46,934 nucleotides of DNA from an uncultured Eubacterium sp. (GTDB taxonomy: Bacteria > Bacillota > Clostridia > Lachnospirales > Lachnospiraceae), in assembly GCF_934295145.1 (NCBI RefSeq), contig NZ_CAKRAS010000021.1, positions 1-46,934 on the forward strand, written 5' to 3'. The position numbers were made by a program, and so were the translations under genes. This document shows, in pieces, positions 15,867 through 24,184 of this stretch. The notes under the pieces were generated by a model. The model did not search any database. It saw nothing but the letters and a program-made list of their open reading frames with translations, and was not told where the DNA came from. Each line of letters begins with the position of its first letter. Position 1 is the first letter of the stretch.

Positions 15867-16121
15867 ATGAGTAAGAAAGAAATTGTTATTGCAGACGTCG
15901 TAAATAAATACGATAATCCAATTGCAGAGCTGGTACAGGTAGCCTGCCAGTTTTCAAGTTCATTGTATTTAGTACGGGGAAATCATCGTATTAATGCAAA
16001 AAGTATTATGGGGATTATGGCATTTAACCCGCATAATGGAGTAGAGGTTGAAATTCAGGCAGAAGGTGCGGATGAGACAGAGGCACTGAGCGCTATGGAG
16101 AAATTTTTGCTCTGTATGTAA
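15867..16121 (+). CDS. HPr-like protein lacking the phosphorylatable histidine (Crh-like)
   Basis: This 84-residue protein has the HPr fold pattern: RINAKSIMGIMAFNPHNGVEV matches the HPr region around regulatory serine 46, which is present exactly at residue 46. The N-terminal active-site loop, normally GLHARPA with His15, reads NKYDNPIAEL (residues 13-22), so the PEP-phosphotransfer histidine is missing. In Bacillus, Crh is an HPr paralogue that lacks His15 but keeps Ser46 and acts as a CcpA co-regulator. A similar role here is an inference. It cannot carry phosphate through a PTS by the usual route. It has its own promoter and terminator, with no PTS genes in the window. Confidence 0.85.
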   Translation: MSKKEIVIADVVNKYDNPIAELVQVACQFSSSLYLVRGNHRINAKSIMGIMAFNPHNGVEVEIQAEGADETEALSAMEKFLLCM

Positions 16122-16167
16122 CTAATAATCAAGCAACAGGTAACTTTAAGGTATAATGATTTAATTA

Positions 16168-16204
16168 AAAAGAAGCATCGGAAATCCGATGCTTCTTTTT
16201 TGCT
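16168..16204. terminator. Bidirectional terminator between the HPr-like gene and prs
   Basis: AGAAGCATCGGA (16171-16182) pairs with TCCGATGCTTCT (16185-16196), flanked by A-run and T-run. The converging plus- and minus-strand genes share it. Confidence 0.9.
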
Positions 16205-16245
16205 AAAGATTTGGGTGTTTTGACACCCAAATCGTGATTACAAGA

Positions 16246-17436
16246 TTACTCCTCATCTTCAGGAATCTCACCTTTGTATTTTGCAACCAGTGTCTGGATT
16301 CTCTGATACGGATCAAGCAGATCACTGATGGATGCATCGTGATTTAAAGTATCAATGATGTATGCAATATATTTGCTCATGTCACAGCTGATATAGTAAT
16401 CTCTGCTTAAGAGCTCAGGTGTCTGATATGCAAGGTTAGTTGTAACCACTTTGTAGATCAGTCCTTCTTCAACAGCTTTGTCGAATTTCTCGAGACCGTT
16501 TGTGAACAGTCCGAAGGTAGCGATTACGAAGATTCTGCCGGCATTACGTTTCTTTAATTCACGGGCAACATCGATCATACTTCCGCCGGAAGAGATCATA
16601 TCATCAACAACCCATACATCTTTGCCATCCAGAGAAGAACCAAGGAACTCGTGAGCAACGATTGGGTTTGTACCGTCTACAATGTGACTGTAATCACGAC
16701 GTTTGTAGAACATACCCATGTCTACACCAAGTACGCTAGCAAGGAATACGGCACGGCTGGTGGCTCCCTCATCCGGGCTAATGATCATCAGATGGTCATT
16801 GTCAATCTGTAAGTCATCTACTTCATTCAGGATACCTTTTACGAACTGGTAAGCCGGCTGAACGGTATCAAATCCGTGAAGCGGAATAGCATTCTGTACA
16901 CGCGGATCATGTGCATCGAAGGTGATGATGTTATCAACACCCATGTTGATCAGCTCCTGAAGAGCCAGTGCACAGTCCATGGATTCTCTTGCAGTACGTC
17001 TGTGTTGACGGCTTTCATACAGGAATGGCATGATAACAGTGATTCTTCTCGCTTTACCATTTGCAGCTGCGATCATACGTTTCAGATCCTGATAGTGATC
17101 ATCCGGTGACATATGGTTCTCATGTCCGCAGAGTTTGTATGTCAGGGAATAATTTGTTACATCTGTCATGATGTAAAGATCATATCCACGTACGGATTCA
17201 TGAATAATACCTTTTGCCTCACCACTGCCGAAACGTGGGCAGGAAGCATCAAGAAGATAGGAATCACGCAGATATCCTTTGAAAGCAATGTCATTCTCAT
17301 GTTCATGCTCGCGGACACATCTCCATTTTACAAGGTATTTGTCTACTTTTTCTCCGATCTCGCTGATGCTCTCGAGTGGAATGATTCCGAGAGTTCCAGC
17401 TGGGATTGTTTCTAAGTTTCTCTGGTCGTTATGCAT
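16246..17436 (-). CDS. prs: Ribose-phosphate pyrophosphokinase, long form
   Basis: This 396-residue enzyme makes PRPP from ribose-5-phosphate and ATP, feeding purine, pyrimidine, His and Trp synthesis. The catalytic flexible loop is visible as YKRRDYS near residue 245, the PRPP-binding loop as VVDDMISSGGSMIDVA near residue 277, and the ATP/metal region as FLYESRQHRRTARESM near residue 140, with FDAHDPRVQ near residue 172. It is about 80 residues longer than the usual 315-320, mostly as N-terminal additions before residue 85 plus a C-terminal tail ending PEDEE. The ribosome binding site GGAGGA supports the start. This is a divergent, clostridial-type Prs; the name is by family. Confidence 0.88.
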   Translation of the reverse strand: MHNDQRNLETIPAGTLGIIPLESISEIGEKVDKYLVKWRCVREHEHENDIAFKGYLRDSYLLDASCPRFGSGEAKGIIHESVRGYDLYIMTDVTNYSLTYKLCGHENHMSPDDHYQDLKRMIAAANGKARRITVIMPFLYESRQHRRTARESMDCALALQELINMGVDNIITFDAHDPRVQNAIPLHGFDTVQPAYQFVKGILNEVDDLQIDNDHLMIISPDEGATSRAVFLASVLGVDMGMFYKRRDYSHIVDGTNPIVAHEFLGSSLDGKDVWVVDDMISSGGSMIDVARELKKRNAGRIFVIATFGLFTNGLEKFDKAVEEGLIYKVVTTNLAYQTPELLSRDYYISCDMSKYIAYIIDTLNHDASISDLLDPYQRIQTLVAKYKGEIPEDEE

Positions 17437-17486
17437 TAGAAAAGTTCCTCCATCAAATCTTTTCGTTTGTTTATAAATACGAAGGC

Positions 17487-17516
17487 ATTATAGCACTTAA
17501 TCCCCACCTGTGACAA
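17487..17516 (-). promoter_or_regulatory. Promoter of prs
   Basis: On the minus strand TTGTCA (17511-17516), an 18-bp spacer and a full-consensus TATAAT (17487-17492). Confidence 0.65.
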
Positions 17517-17565
17517 GGGATTTCTGCCGAGTATATGGAATTAAACAGTTTAAATGTGAAAAAAC

Positions 17566-18552
17566 TTATTTTTCAGCAAGTTTTTTGCAGATACGGATGT
17601 CTTTGCCAAATAAATGCAAAATGGTGAAGCTGTTAGAAATCCGGGAGAAAATTCGTTCCGAATAGATCGTCGCGATATCAAACAGCTGCAGGTTTGTGGA
17701 GATCAGCGTAGATTTCTCTTTGCGGATCCGCTCGTTAAGGCAGACAAAAAACTGGGAAGTTGTGAAATGGTTCGTCAGTTCTGTGCCGAGGTCATCGATG
17801 ATCAGCAGGTCGCAGTCAAAAATATTGCGGTAGCTCTCCGCAGCCTGTGGATCTTTGGCAAAGGTTTTCTGCGCCAGAAGGTCAAACAGGTGGTGCGCGG
17901 AAAAATAAATCACAGAATGTCCGGTGTCCAGCAGTTCTTTGGCTACACAGTTAGACAGAAACGTCTTTCCCACGCCGGTGTCACCGAATAGAAGCAGGTT
18001 TTCAAAACTGCTGTCGAAAGTGTCCGCAAACCGGCGGCACTGCAACAGCGCGTTCTGCGCAGCTTCATAGGAAGAGAGCCGTGTATTGTCATCGTAAATA
18101 TCGTTATCGTAGTAATCCAGGGAAAAGGAAGAAAAGTTTTCCTGTTCCAGAATACCTTTCAGATTGGACTGGGTGTATACCAGATCGATGGCTGCCTGCT
18201 TCAGACAGTGGCAGCGTTCATGACCGATGTATCCGGTGTCCTGACAGTCTGGGCAGGTATATGGCGGCTGAAAATAGTCTGCCGGGTATCCGTGAGCCTG
18301 TAAAAGCTGTTGCTTCTGCAGGGAAAGAGCCTGGATCTGCTCATGCAGGTCTTCCAGCGCGGATGCATCGCCGTCCAGCAGCTGTCGGGCGCGTTTGACA
18401 CTTAAGGATGCAATGTCGGCATCCAGTTTCGCGATTTCCGGGATCACCGTGGCAATTTCTTCCCGGCGCGTGTCGATCAGTCGCTGGCGTTCTAACTGCC
18501 GGTCCTGATAGCCACGCATGATCTGATCATATTGTGTATTGGTAAGTGGCAT
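17566..18552 (-). CDS. dnaI: DnaI/DnaC-like helicase-loader ATPase
   Basis: This 328-residue AAA+ ATPase matches primosomal helicase loaders. The N-terminal third is helical and charged, and a zinc-type cluster follows: CPDCQDTGYIGHERCHC near residue 100. The AAA+ core has the Walker A GDTGVGKTFL near residue 190 and the Walker B LLIIDDLGTE near residue 253, with STNLQLFDIATIYSERI (a sensor region) near residue 285. Known relatives load DnaB-type helicase onto single-stranded DNA. An AGGAGG site overlaps the end of the upstream dnaD-like gene 13 bp away, so the two form an operon. Confidence 0.88.
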   Translation of the reverse strand: MPLTNTQYDQIMRGYQDRQLERQRLIDTRREEIATVIPEIAKLDADIASLSVKRARQLLDGDASALEDLHEQIQALSLQKQQLLQAHGYPADYFQPPYTCPDCQDTGYIGHERCHCLKQAAIDLVYTQSNLKGILEQENFSSFSLDYYDNDIYDDNTRLSSYEAAQNALLQCRRFADTFDSSFENLLLFGDTGVGKTFLSNCVAKELLDTGHSVIYFSAHHLFDLLAQKTFAKDPQAAESYRNIFDCDLLIIDDLGTELTNHFTTSQFFVCLNERIRKEKSTLISTNLQLFDIATIYSERIFSRISNSFTILHLFGKDIRICKKLAEK

Positions 18553-18565
18553 AATATCCTCCTGC

Positions 18566-19759
18566 TTACGTTTGTGGGTTCGAGGTTGGTGTCTGCTGCA
18601 GCGATTTTTTCAGAAGCTGCTGCTGCAGATCGTTGTAGTTATTTTCACGCTGTTTGAAGTTTGTGAACTGGCTCTGGGAAGCAGAAGGTGGATTTGGCCG
18701 TTCCGAACGGCCTTTCTGATTCTGCTGATAAGCCTCGTCTGCCTTGCGCACATCCTCCATCGTATGTACACCGTTCAGATGCCATTTCTCCAGAATGGAA
18801 TTGGCATATCCGAAGCTTGCTTCGTGAATGGCGCGGATGGTGCGGTTGCAGGCTTCCTCGATCAGTTCTGTGGAAAATCCTTTCTGCAGGCTCCACTCTT
18901 TCAAAAAAACGGTCTCGGAAGGCACCAGATTTCGCCCGCGGATGCCGAAGGCTTTCATGACGGCGTGATACAGGGCACTGTCCTGGCTCAGCGCTTCTTT
19001 GGCTTCCGGAATTGTGCGGATCTTGCGCGCGGCAAAATCTTCCGCGATTTTCTGCATATAATGCAGACTGGTGTGTCCCTTTGAGACACTGTCCTCAATC
19101 AGATATTCAATGAGTTCTGTGGAAAGCTGCAATTCGTCATACCAGTAAAAAATCATGTTCAGATCCGTCTGGTTCAGCGTTCGTCCAAGGTATTTTTCTG
19201 TAATAAAGATCAGTTCCCGAACACCCTGACGTTTGCTGAATTCCATCATGTCGTTGATGGAATACTGCACCTGTTTTTTCGGACTGGCGGAACGGATAAA
19301 CTGATCTGTGACACTGGATGTTTTTGGATCGTTTTCCACCGAGCCCCGATTGGAAGCCGGTATTGGGGAAACTGCTTCGGAATTACAGGATCTGTTTTGG
19401 GGAACATTGCTGTTGCTTTCAGTCTGCGCCTCCGGCCTGACATTTCCCGGAGAAGGGAGATAGGAATCTGAGAGCAGATGGATCCCTGCCAGATTCTGGC
19501 TTTCGTCAAAATCCAGACGGAACAGCCGCAGCTTTTCCCAGTATTTTAAGGCACGCAAAATATCTCTCTCGGTGCAGTCGAAATGGTCGGCCAGCCGGGA
19601 GAGGGAAAAATCAGAATGTGTCTGATTCATGCAGCGGAGCAGGTAAAGATAGATCTTGACGTACTCGCCGTTTGCCTGTGTCATGTATTGGTCAATAAAA
19701 ATATTCGGCACGAAAGTAGCGGATGCCGATGCGTCATTGTATAACGTGATTTTTGCCAT
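18566..19759 (-). CDS. DnaD-domain primosome protein with two DnaD C-terminal repeats
   Basis: This 397-residue protein begins MAKITLYND and has an N-terminal winged-helix domain (about residues 20-95; DHFDCTERDILRALKYWEKLRLF is the HTH region). A low-complexity linker follows (about 110-165). Two copies of the DnaD/DnaB2 C-terminal domain then appear: one near residues 205-265 (MIFYWYDELQLSTELIEYLI) and one near 285-355 (LKEWSLQKGFSTELIEEACN). Known DnaD-family proteins remodel DNA and help load the helicase at origins. A longer frame starting at 19873 is rejected because the ATG at 19759 gives the DnaD-like start. The C-terminal 40 residues are polar and Gln-rich. It is the first gene of the pair with dnaI. 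Confidence 0.82.
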   Translation of the reverse strand: MAKITLYNDASASATFVPNIFIDQYMTQANGEYVKIYLYLLRCMNQTHSDFSLSRLADHFDCTERDILRALKYWEKLRLFRLDFDESQNLAGIHLLSDSYLPSPGNVRPEAQTESNSNVPQNRSCNSEAVSPIPASNRGSVENDPKTSSVTDQFIRSASPKKQVQYSINDMMEFSKRQGVRELIFITEKYLGRTLNQTDLNMIFYWYDELQLSTELIEYLIEDSVSKGHTSLHYMQKIAEDFAARKIRTIPEAKEALSQDSALYHAVMKAFGIRGRNLVPSETVFLKEWSLQKGFSTELIEEACNRTIRAIHEASFGYANSILEKWHLNGVHTMEDVRKADEAYQQNQKGRSERPNPPSASQSQFTNFKQRENNYNDLQQQLLKKSLQQTPTSNPQT

Positions 19760-19820
19760 AATTGCACTCTCTCTTTCGCCTTGAAGTATATCATATTGCC
19801 TCAGAAAAGAGAAGAAAAAG

Positions 19821-19865
19821 ATATCCACATCACAGTATTCCGGAGAGATGCTGCAATGTGGATAA
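19821..19865. promoter_or_regulatory. Two DnaA-box-like sites in opposite orientation upstream of the dnaD-like gene
   Basis: A perfect DnaA box, TTATCCACA on the minus strand (TGTGGATAA at 19857-19865), and a one-mismatch box, ATATCCACA, on the plus strand (19821-19829), lie 27 bp apart. They are 62-106 nt upstream of the primosome gene start. No AT-rich unwinding region or dnaA/dnaN gene is in the window, so this is not a chromosomal origin; DnaA regulation is possible. Confidence 0.45.
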
Positions 19866-19956
19866 CATAACATTTTACTTCAATATTAGCTGAGAAAAAA
19901 TGTTGGCGTACACTGTTTGGAACTGTTACATGTACTGTACTTGAAACAGTACGTTT

Positions 19957-21339
19957 TTAGCGTTTTCCAAGAAGATGTTCGCCTACCTGATAAATATCAC
20001 CGGCGCCCATGGTTATCAACAGATCGTTGTCGACACATGTTTCCAGCAGGTAATTCTCGATGGCATCAAAGGACGGGAAGAAGTAACTCTCCGTACCTTT
20101 TTTGCGGATATCGTCTGCCAGATCTTCCATATGAATGCCAAGGGTGTCTGTTTCACGGGCTGCGTACACATCTGCCAGTACAACAACGTCTGCCAGGGAA
20201 AGTGCATCGGAAAACTGATTCCAGAAAGCTTTTGTACGTGTATAAGTATGCGGCTGGAAAATGCAGATGATCCGGTCATGCGGATAATTGCGGGCAGCAG
20301 TTAACGTTGCCGCAATCTCTGTCGGATGATGAGCGTAATCATCAATGATGGTGATGCCGCCGAGTTTTCCTTTGTATTCGAATCGTCTGGCTGTTCCACC
20401 AAATGCCTGTAATCCACGGATGATGGTGTCGTTGTCAAAGCCTGCCTCTGTGGCAAAAGCGATGGCTGCAAGTGCGTTTGCAATGTTATGTTTGCCCGGA
20501 ACGTTTAAGGAAACATGTCCGGCTGCCTGCCCGTGTACGTTATAGGTAAAGGATGCGCATGCCGCTTCATTATAAGAAATATCGGCTGCAGTGTAATCTG
20601 CGTTCTCTGTCAGACCGAAAGTAACGACACGTTCCTTTAAATCTGCAATAATTTCTTCCGGATGATCAATCGCTGCGTTCAGGATCAGCACGCCGTCAGC
20701 AGCTGTATTCTGAGCAAATTTGTGGAATGAATTCCGGATATCATGAATGTCCTTGAAAAAGTCCAGATGATCTTCCTCGATATTCAGGATGATGCTGTAT
20801 TTTGGATGGAAGTTCAGGAAACTGTTTGTATATTCACAGGCTTCTGTCAGAAATACATCCGATCCTCCGACACGGATATTTCCACCGATGGCATCAAGCA
20901 TGCCGCCTACGGAGATGGTCGGATCACTCTCAGCTGCCAGAAGGATGTGTGAGATCATGGATGTCGTTGTTGTCTTTCCGTGGGTTCCGCTGACTGCAAT
21001 GGATTTTGCATAGTTGTCCATGAGCTGTCCGAGAAATTCTGCACGGGTCAGCATCGGGATGCCTGCGTCGTGGGCTGCTTTCCACTCGGCGTTGTCCGGA
21101 TGGATCGCTGCGGTATAGACCACAAGCTCAATGCCCGGCTGGATATTGGCTGCGCGCTGACCGATATAGACAGTTGCACCGTTTTTCTCCAGCTGCTCGG
21201 TCAGTGCAGATGCCTTGTTGTCAGAACCGGATACGGTAAATCCTTCCTTTAATAAAATCTCGGCCAGACCACTCATGCTGATGCCGCCGATGCCTATAAA
21301 ATGAATGTGAATTGGTTTTTTAAAGTTAATTTTGTACAT
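19957..21339 (-). CDS. murC: UDP-N-acetylmuramate--L-alanine ligase
   Basis: This 460-residue Mur ligase adds L-Ala to UDP-MurNAc in the cytoplasm, the first stem-peptide step. The N-terminal Rossmann domain starts IHFIGIGGISMSGLAEILL, the central ATPase has AVSGTHGKTTTTSMISHIL near residue 110, and TEACEYTNSFLNFHP follows near residue 170. The C-terminal domain carries DDYAHHPTEIAATL near residue 335 and FQPHTYTRT near residue 360. Two nearby ATGs exist (21345 and 21339); AGGTGG lies about nine bases before the second, so I chose 21339. It stands alone on the minus strand, apart from other mur genes, with its own strong promoter. Confidence 0.94.
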   Translation of the reverse strand: MYKINFKKPIHIHFIGIGGISMSGLAEILLKEGFTVSGSDNKASALTEQLEKNGATVYIGQRAANIQPGIELVVYTAAIHPDNAEWKAAHDAGIPMLTRAEFLGQLMDNYAKSIAVSGTHGKTTTTSMISHILLAAESDPTISVGGMLDAIGGNIRVGGSDVFLTEACEYTNSFLNFHPKYSIILNIEEDHLDFFKDIHDIRNSFHKFAQNTAADGVLILNAAIDHPEEIIADLKERVVTFGLTENADYTAADISYNEAACASFTYNVHGQAAGHVSLNVPGKHNIANALAAIAFATEAGFDNDTIIRGLQAFGGTARRFEYKGKLGGITIIDDYAHHPTEIAATLTAARNYPHDRIICIFQPHTYTRTKAFWNQFSDALSLADVVVLADVYAARETDTLGIHMEDLADDIRKKGTESYFFPSFDAIENYLLETCVDNDLLITMGAGDIYQVGEHLLGKR

Positions 21340-21392
21340 AATCATCTACCACCTGTATATTTGAATCATTTTTCTTCCTTATTACTTAGCAC

Positions 21393-21421
21393 ATTATACC
21401 TCATTGAGGAAAACTTGGCAA
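21393..21421 (-). promoter_or_regulatory. Promoter of murC
   Basis: On the minus strand TTGCCA (21416-21421), a 17-bp spacer and TATAAT (21393-21398). Confidence 0.7.
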
Positions 21422-21516
21422 TGTCACGGCGGGGAAAAAAGTTGTGGTTTCAGAGGAATCAGGCTTAAAGCTTTACATACATTTGACATAAATGCGAATG
21501 GTATGGGAGAAATGCG

Positions 21517-21529
21517 TTGGTCAGACCAA
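21517..21529. promoter_or_regulatory. TTGGT-N3-ACCAA dyad upstream of glgC
   Basis: TTGGTCAGACCAA is a perfect 5+5 dyad of the FadR/GntR operator type. It lies in the 350-bp divergent region between murC and glgC, about 80 bp upstream of the glgC -10. The rest of 21422-21605 is AT-rich and shows no gene. Confidence 0.4.
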
Positions 21530-21606
21530 ACGTTGTGTAAAATGTCGAAAAAACACTATAATTTTTGGGAAAATTGTGAAATATAATGCACACAGTCAAA
21601 AAAATA

Positions 21607-21615
21607 TGTTATAAT
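21607..21615 (+). promoter_or_regulatory. Extended -10 of the glgC promoter
   Basis: TGTTATAAT is a full-consensus TG-extended -10. The expected -35 position (21587-21592) is poor, as is common for extended -10 promoters. A second TATAAT at 21559-21564 is possible. Confidence 0.5.
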
Positions 21616-21691
21616 TTTGCTATCAAATTTAATTTATAGATAACGGTTTGATTCAAAAATATTTCGCCGTTATCGACAAGAGGTGATTTAC

Positions 21692-22963
21692 ATGATTCGA
21701 AAGGAAATGATTGCAATGCTTCTGGCCGGCGGGCAGGGAAGCCGACTCGGCGTATTGACTGCAAATGTTGCAAAACCGGCTGTTGCATTCGGAGGCAAAT
21801 ATCGTATTATCGATTTTCCGCTCAGTAACTGTATTAATTCCGGAATCGATACTGTAGGTGTTCTGACACAGTATCAGCCACTGCGGCTGAATACGCATAT
21901 CGGTATTGGTATTCCGTGGGATCTGGATCGTAATAACGGTGGTGTTACGATTCTTCAGCCGTATGAGAAGAGCGGTGGAAGTGAATGGTATTCCGGTACG
22001 GCGAATGCGATTTACCAGAATATGAAGTACATAGACAGTTATGATCCGGAATATGTCCTGATCCTGTCCGGTGACCACATTTACAAGATGGATTATGAAG
22101 TGATGCTTGATTTCCATAAGCAGAATCACGCAGATGTTACCATCGCAGTTATGCCGGTTCCGATGGAAGAGGCAAGTCGTTTCGGTATCGTCGTAGCAGA
22201 TGAAGAGAACAGAATCCGTGAATTCCAGGAGAAACCGGCAGAGCCGAAGAGCAACCTTGCATCCATGGGTATCTATATTTTCAGCTGGAAAGCATTAAAA
22301 GAAGCCCTGATCGCCAATAAGGATGTGGAGAACTGCGATTTCGGAATGCATGTGATTCCGTATTGCTTCGACAAAGGTGAGCGTATTTTTGCCTACGAGT
22401 ACAACGGATACTGGAAAGATGTAGGAACCTTAGGCTCTTACTGGGAAGCAAATATGGAGCTGATCGACCTGATCCCGGAATTTAACCTGTATGAGGAATA
22501 CTGGAAGATCTATACAAAGAGTGATGTGCTCGCTCCGCAGTATATTGCGGCAGACGCAAAAGTGGACAAGAGTATCATCGGTGAAGGTACCGAGGTTTAC
22601 GGTGAAGTGCACGGATGTGTCATTGGTGCGAATGTAACTATCGGAAAAGGCAGCGTTGTCCGTGATTCCATTATTATGGAAGGTGTAACCATTGGGGAAA
22701 ATGCTGTGATCGATAAAGCAATCATTGCAGAGGACTGTGTGGTTGGTGACGGTGCCGTACTTGGTTTCGGCGAAGAGAAACCAAACAAGTTGAAAGAGAG
22801 CGTTTATGCGTTTGGTCTGGTAACCATCGGAGAAAAATCCGTAATTCCGCCAAATGTACAGATTGGTAAAAATACAGCAATTGCTGGTGTGACAACACCG
22901 GAAGATTATCCGGATGGCGTCCTTGACAGCGGGGAATATATTGTTAAGGCAGGTGGCAAATAA
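21692..22963 (+). CDS. glgC: Glucose-1-phosphate adenylyltransferase
   Basis: This 423-residue ADP-glucose pyrophosphorylase makes ADP-glucose from glucose-1-phosphate and ATP, the committed step of glycogen synthesis. The nucleotide-binding motif LAGGQGSRLGVLTANVAKPA is at residues 9-28 and includes the conserved lysine. YRIIDFPLSNCINSG, LSGDHIYKMDY near residue 130 and FQEKPAEPKSN near residue 180 are further family signatures. The C-terminal third (about 285-385) shows left-handed beta-helix hexapeptide repeats such as VIGANVTIGKGSVV. The start is the ATG after GAGGTGA. The stop overlaps the glgD start by one base. Confidence 0.96.
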   Translation: MIRKEMIAMLLAGGQGSRLGVLTANVAKPAVAFGGKYRIIDFPLSNCINSGIDTVGVLTQYQPLRLNTHIGIGIPWDLDRNNGGVTILQPYEKSGGSEWYSGTANAIYQNMKYIDSYDPEYVLILSGDHIYKMDYEVMLDFHKQNHADVTIAVMPVPMEEASRFGIVVADEENRIREFQEKPAEPKSNLASMGIYIFSWKALKEALIANKDVENCDFGMHVIPYCFDKGERIFAYEYNGYWKDVGTLGSYWEANMELIDLIPEFNLYEEYWKIYTKSDVLAPQYIAADAKVDKSIIGEGTEVYGEVHGCVIGANVTIGKGSVVRDSIIMEGVTIGENAVIDKAIIAEDCVVGDGAVLGFGEEKPNKLKESVYAFGLVTIGEKSVIPPNVQIGKNTAIAGVTTPEDYPDGVLDSGEYIVKAGGK

Positions 22964-24081
22964 TGAAAGCAATAGGTATTATTTTAGCAGGTGGTAATAA
23001 TTACAGAATGAGAGAGCTTTCCGATAAGCGGGCCATTGCAGCTATGCCGATTGGTGGCGGATACCGTGCGATCGACTTTGCGCTGAGCAACATGAGCAAT
23101 TCACACATCCAGCGTGTGGCAGTACTGACACAGTACAATTCCCGCTCCTTAAATGAGCATCTGAACTCCTCAAAATGGTGGAATTTCGGAAGAAAACAGG
23201 GTGGACTTTATATTTTTACACCGACGATCACATCCGATAACGGCAACTGGTATCGCGGAACCGCAGATGCCCTGGCGCAGAATATCGACTTCCTGAAACG
23301 AAGTCATGAGCCGTATGTCATTGTTGCCGGCGGAGATTGTGTATACAAACTGGATTATAATAAGGTGCTGGATTACCACATTCAGAAAAAAGCAGACATT
23401 ACCATTGTATGCAAGGATGTTCTTGCGACAGAGGATGTCAGCCGTTTCGGTGTGGTACAGATGAATGAAGAGTCCAGAATCGTTGATTTTGAAGAAAAAC
23501 CGATGGTGGCACAGTCTCACACGATTTCTACCGGTATTTATGTACTGCGCAGAAGACAACTCATCGAGATGCTGGAGAAGAGCATGGAGGAGCACCGGTT
23601 TGACTTTGTAACCGATATTCTGATCCGTTATAAAAATGTCAAACAGATTTACGGATACAAACTGGACAGCTACTGGAGCAATATCGCCAGTGTAGAGTCT
23701 TATTATCAGACAAATATGGATTTTCTGAAACCGGATGTCCGAAATTATTTCTTTCACCAGGAACCATATGTATATTCCAAGGTGGATGACCTTGCTCCGG
23801 CCAAATACAACGTGGGAGCAGAAGTCCGCAACAGTCTGATCGCGAGTGGATGTATTATAAACGGAACAGTGGAAAATTCTGTACTGTTCAAACAGGTATT
23901 TGTAGGAAAGAACTGCGTAATCAAAAATTCAATTATTTTGAATGATGTTTACATCGGTGATAATACGCATATTGAAAATTGTATCGTGGAGAGCCGTGAT
24001 ACGATTTGTGCAAATACATACTTATGCGGCGAAGATGAGATAAAAATTGTGCGAGGACACAATGAGCGTTACATTATGTAG
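22963..24081 (+). CDS. glgD: GlgD, non-canonical subunit of ADP-glucose pyrophosphorylase
   Basis: This 372-residue paralogue of GlgC is encoded immediately downstream, with overlapping TAATG. It keeps the fold (FALSNMSNSHIQRVAVLTQYN near residue 45, AGGDCVYKLDY near 120, hexapeptide repeats at about 285-355). The catalytic N-terminal signature is degraded, however: LAGGNNYRMRELSDKRAIAA has neither the GxGxRL loop nor the conserved lysine of RAKPA. In Firmicutes GlgD is known as a regulatory partner that forms a GlgC/GlgD hetero-oligomer with higher activity. This sequence fits a largely non-catalytic subunit. Confidence 0.92.
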   Translation: MKAIGIILAGGNNYRMRELSDKRAIAAMPIGGGYRAIDFALSNMSNSHIQRVAVLTQYNSRSLNEHLNSSKWWNFGRKQGGLYIFTPTITSDNGNWYRGTADALAQNIDFLKRSHEPYVIVAGGDCVYKLDYNKVLDYHIQKKADITIVCKDVLATEDVSRFGVVQMNEESRIVDFEEKPMVAQSHTISTGIYVLRRRQLIEMLEKSMEEHRFDFVTDILIRYKNVKQIYGYKLDSYWSNIASVESYYQTNMDFLKPDVRNYFFHQEPYVYSKVDDLAPAKYNVGAEVRNSLIASGCIINGTVENSVLFKQVFVGKNCVIKNSIILNDVYIGDNTHIENCIVESRDTICANTYLCGEDEIKIVRGHNERYIM

Positions 24082-24184
24082 TACGCCATAGATAGCAGAA
24101 CGGAAAGGACCGACATTGATGTGACAGCTTAGCATACGAACCGACCTGCTGTGAAGAAAGTAAGAAACACAGGGGAAAAAAAGT

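Noticed and set aside
19800..19870. Chromosomal replication origin
   Set aside because: Only two DnaA-like boxes, no AT-rich unwinding element and no dnaA or dnaN nearby.
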